64,000 bases of DNA from Gorsachius magnificus (taxonomy: Eukaryota; Chordata; Aves; Pelecaniformes; Ardeidae). Each line of letters starts with the position of its first letter. The first letter of the stretch is position 1. Position numbers and translations under genes: made by a program. Below the pieces are notes generated by a model. The model saw only the letters and a program-made list of their open reading frames with translations. It was not told where the DNA came from and made no database searches. The stretch is taken from assembly GCA_034008185.1 (NCBI GenBank), contig CM067084.1:11365385-11429384 (forward strand), given 5' to 3'. This document shows, piece after piece, positions 62,396 to 64,000 of the stretch.

Positions 62396-64000
62396 CAGTT
62401 TCAAAAGGGTATGTTGGAAAATATTTGCCTGCTATCTGAACTACTTGTCTGGAATGCTCAGAAATATCTTTATTATTTTGTAGGCCCAGGGCCTTTATGT
62501 ATATATGTAAATATTTATTTTTATATATATATATATGTACGTGCTGGGAAGCTGTACAGCCTAGCACATAACCATATTTATAACCTGGTTGAAGCAGAAA
62601 CAGATATGGATGTGACAAGAATGCATACCCCAAAAAATGGTTGGGATGGGTATCAAATACGTAGGAAAACTGTAAGGTCAATTGGCAAAACTATAAAGCA
62701 ACATGCTAGACTATTGTGTTTTGGTTTTACTGTTCCGTGTCTCATGTGTTCCCAATTAATAGATGTGTTTTTCCTTATTATCTCCTAATGTTGTGATGTT
62801 TGATGCTTGCTACGATGTCCTGAAAGGAAGAAGCCTGTGTGATAGTTGAGGTTTTCCACTACACGTGTCTTTGCAACTTCAAAGGTTCCAGACTTCTAGC
62901 AGAGGTGGAAGTGATACGTACCAATAAAAATGTGTGCCATCCAAATTAATTATTTAACACCCCCCCAATTTTCTTTAACTAAATCTATGAACTCAGTTAT
63001 TCATATGATTTATGATAACTTGGTCAACAAGAAAATTAAGAGATTTGAATGAAAATTAAAAGTTCCATGGAACAGGTTTATAAAAATATAGCATCACTTC
63101 AGCTTCCTATGAAAGTTATCTTACTGAAGATGTATCTCTATAGCTATATGTATGTATGAGTGAATTTATAACATTTGAACAAGTTAAGACTGGAATATTT
63201 ATGTTTTTCACAGGTATTTATTTTCTCCTGTCGCAGAATGTAATCTTATGCAGGAATTTGTAGAACAATGTATCTTCTCAAAAAGGGATTCTGTGAAGGA
63301 ATCAAAATAACGTGTAGTTCAGTGGATTAAATAAATAATCAGAATATCAAAACTGCATAATTTGATAACCTAGACATTCCCTTAGTATTCTCCTGATTAC
63401 TTTATTCACTTACAAGATTAGAAGCAGTGCCCGATTTACCCCTTAATCTTCATGAAGGCTCTCTCCCAGAGGACTAGCTTTTAAGTCAAAAATCTCTTTT
63501 CTCAAATTCCCTGCTTTATTTCGGGGGGTCTTACGATAATGGTGGAAGCAAACAGCTTGCTAACTAAACAAAATCTGTCTTTGATCTTGCTTCCACAGGC
63601 AAGCAGATATGTCCCTTCTTGATCCTTATAGACAAGGCCATTATGCGCTGAGTCCCTATTCCTACAATGTAATCTTCACTGATTTGGGACTAATTAGTGC
63701 ATTAAATTAAGGTTCTGCATACTTTCTTTAATAGCACTAGTTACTGAGCCACCTATTAGGAAGAATCTTAACCTAGCAGATAAACGGTGAAAATTTCATT
63801 ACCGATATAGCTATTTAGCTGATTTTCATTAATAACAGGGAAAAGACTTTTACCATACCAGATAGCACATCACTGATACTAATTTTTTTGTCTTAATTAA
63901 AAGACAGCTCTGTTTACTGGAAAATACGTGAAGTCATTTGAGAGCTCCCTTCTTCACTGTAGATACTGGTTTTCATTGTGTGTTAGCTGAAACCTGGCAA
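62396..64000. other. Unique AT-rich stretch to the right edge
   Basis: No gene or recognised repeat. A short TA-rich run lies just upstream at about 62,520-62,536. Short open frames, such as 62,339-62,788 on the plus strand, begin inside the LINE and have no coding signature. Confidence 0.6.

Noticed and set aside
1..64000. Bacterial-type systems: operons, CRISPR arrays, toxin or phage modules, riboswitches
   Set aside because: Repeat content, low CpG, intron-like sequence and absence of long genes all indicate vertebrate nuclear DNA; no spaced repeats or gene clusters were seen.

Overview
The window reads as non-coding chromosomal DNA from a bird, most likely a neoavian. The sequence is AT-rich and poor in CpG. 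It has no bacterial-style gene packing: nearly all open frames are short, overlap antisense frames and start at arbitrary codons. The organism call rests on its repeats. There is a CR1 LINE cut by the left edge, a second short CR1 3' end, an older CR1/L3-type 3' region, and three copies of one LTR family that begins TG(T/G)(C/G)CTGGTTTTGGCTG. I know that LTR family as abundant in neoavian genomes. All repeat identities come from memory of family consensus sequences; no database search was possible.

Layout. 1-415: CR1 ORF2 remnant on the minus strand with an internal deletion. 416-10,440: unique AT-rich DNA with homopolymers, two pure poly-C tracts and a small direct/inverted repeat at 7.3 kb. 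10.44-11.14 kb: a locally CpG-rich patch with a YY1-type site, followed by an exon-like segment. 11.1-25.5 kb: unique DNA with several weak exon-like segments on both strands and a long G/T low-complexity tract. 25.55-25.66 kb: a palindromic tRNA-like ancient repeat. 25.7-33.7 kb: unique DNA. 33.68-33.85 kb: CR1 3' end. 35.54-36.03 kb: plus-strand LTR lacking its last bases. 36-54.7 kb: a long unique stretch with possible conserved non-coding segments. 54.68-55.24 kb: full-length minus-strand solo LTR with a probable 5-bp target duplication. 58.52 kb: a 50-bp stub of the same LTR family. 61.75-62.40 kb: ancient CR1/L3 3' region containing a 27-base poly-T. 62.4 kb to the end: unique AT-rich DNA.

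No protein-coding gene can be named with confidence. A few segments have splice-like flanks and protein-like translations. One plus-strand set (11.1, 22.1 and 26.9 kb) and one minus-strand pair (24.1 and 12.1 kb) are phase-compatible, but the protein families were not recognised. In about 128 kb of two-strand sequence, such matches are expected to occur by chance. They are listed with low confidence so they can be tested against RNA-seq or alignments. The window is probably an intron or intergenic region, possibly with lncRNA transcription. I saw no tRNA, rRNA, CRISPR, prophage or operon features.
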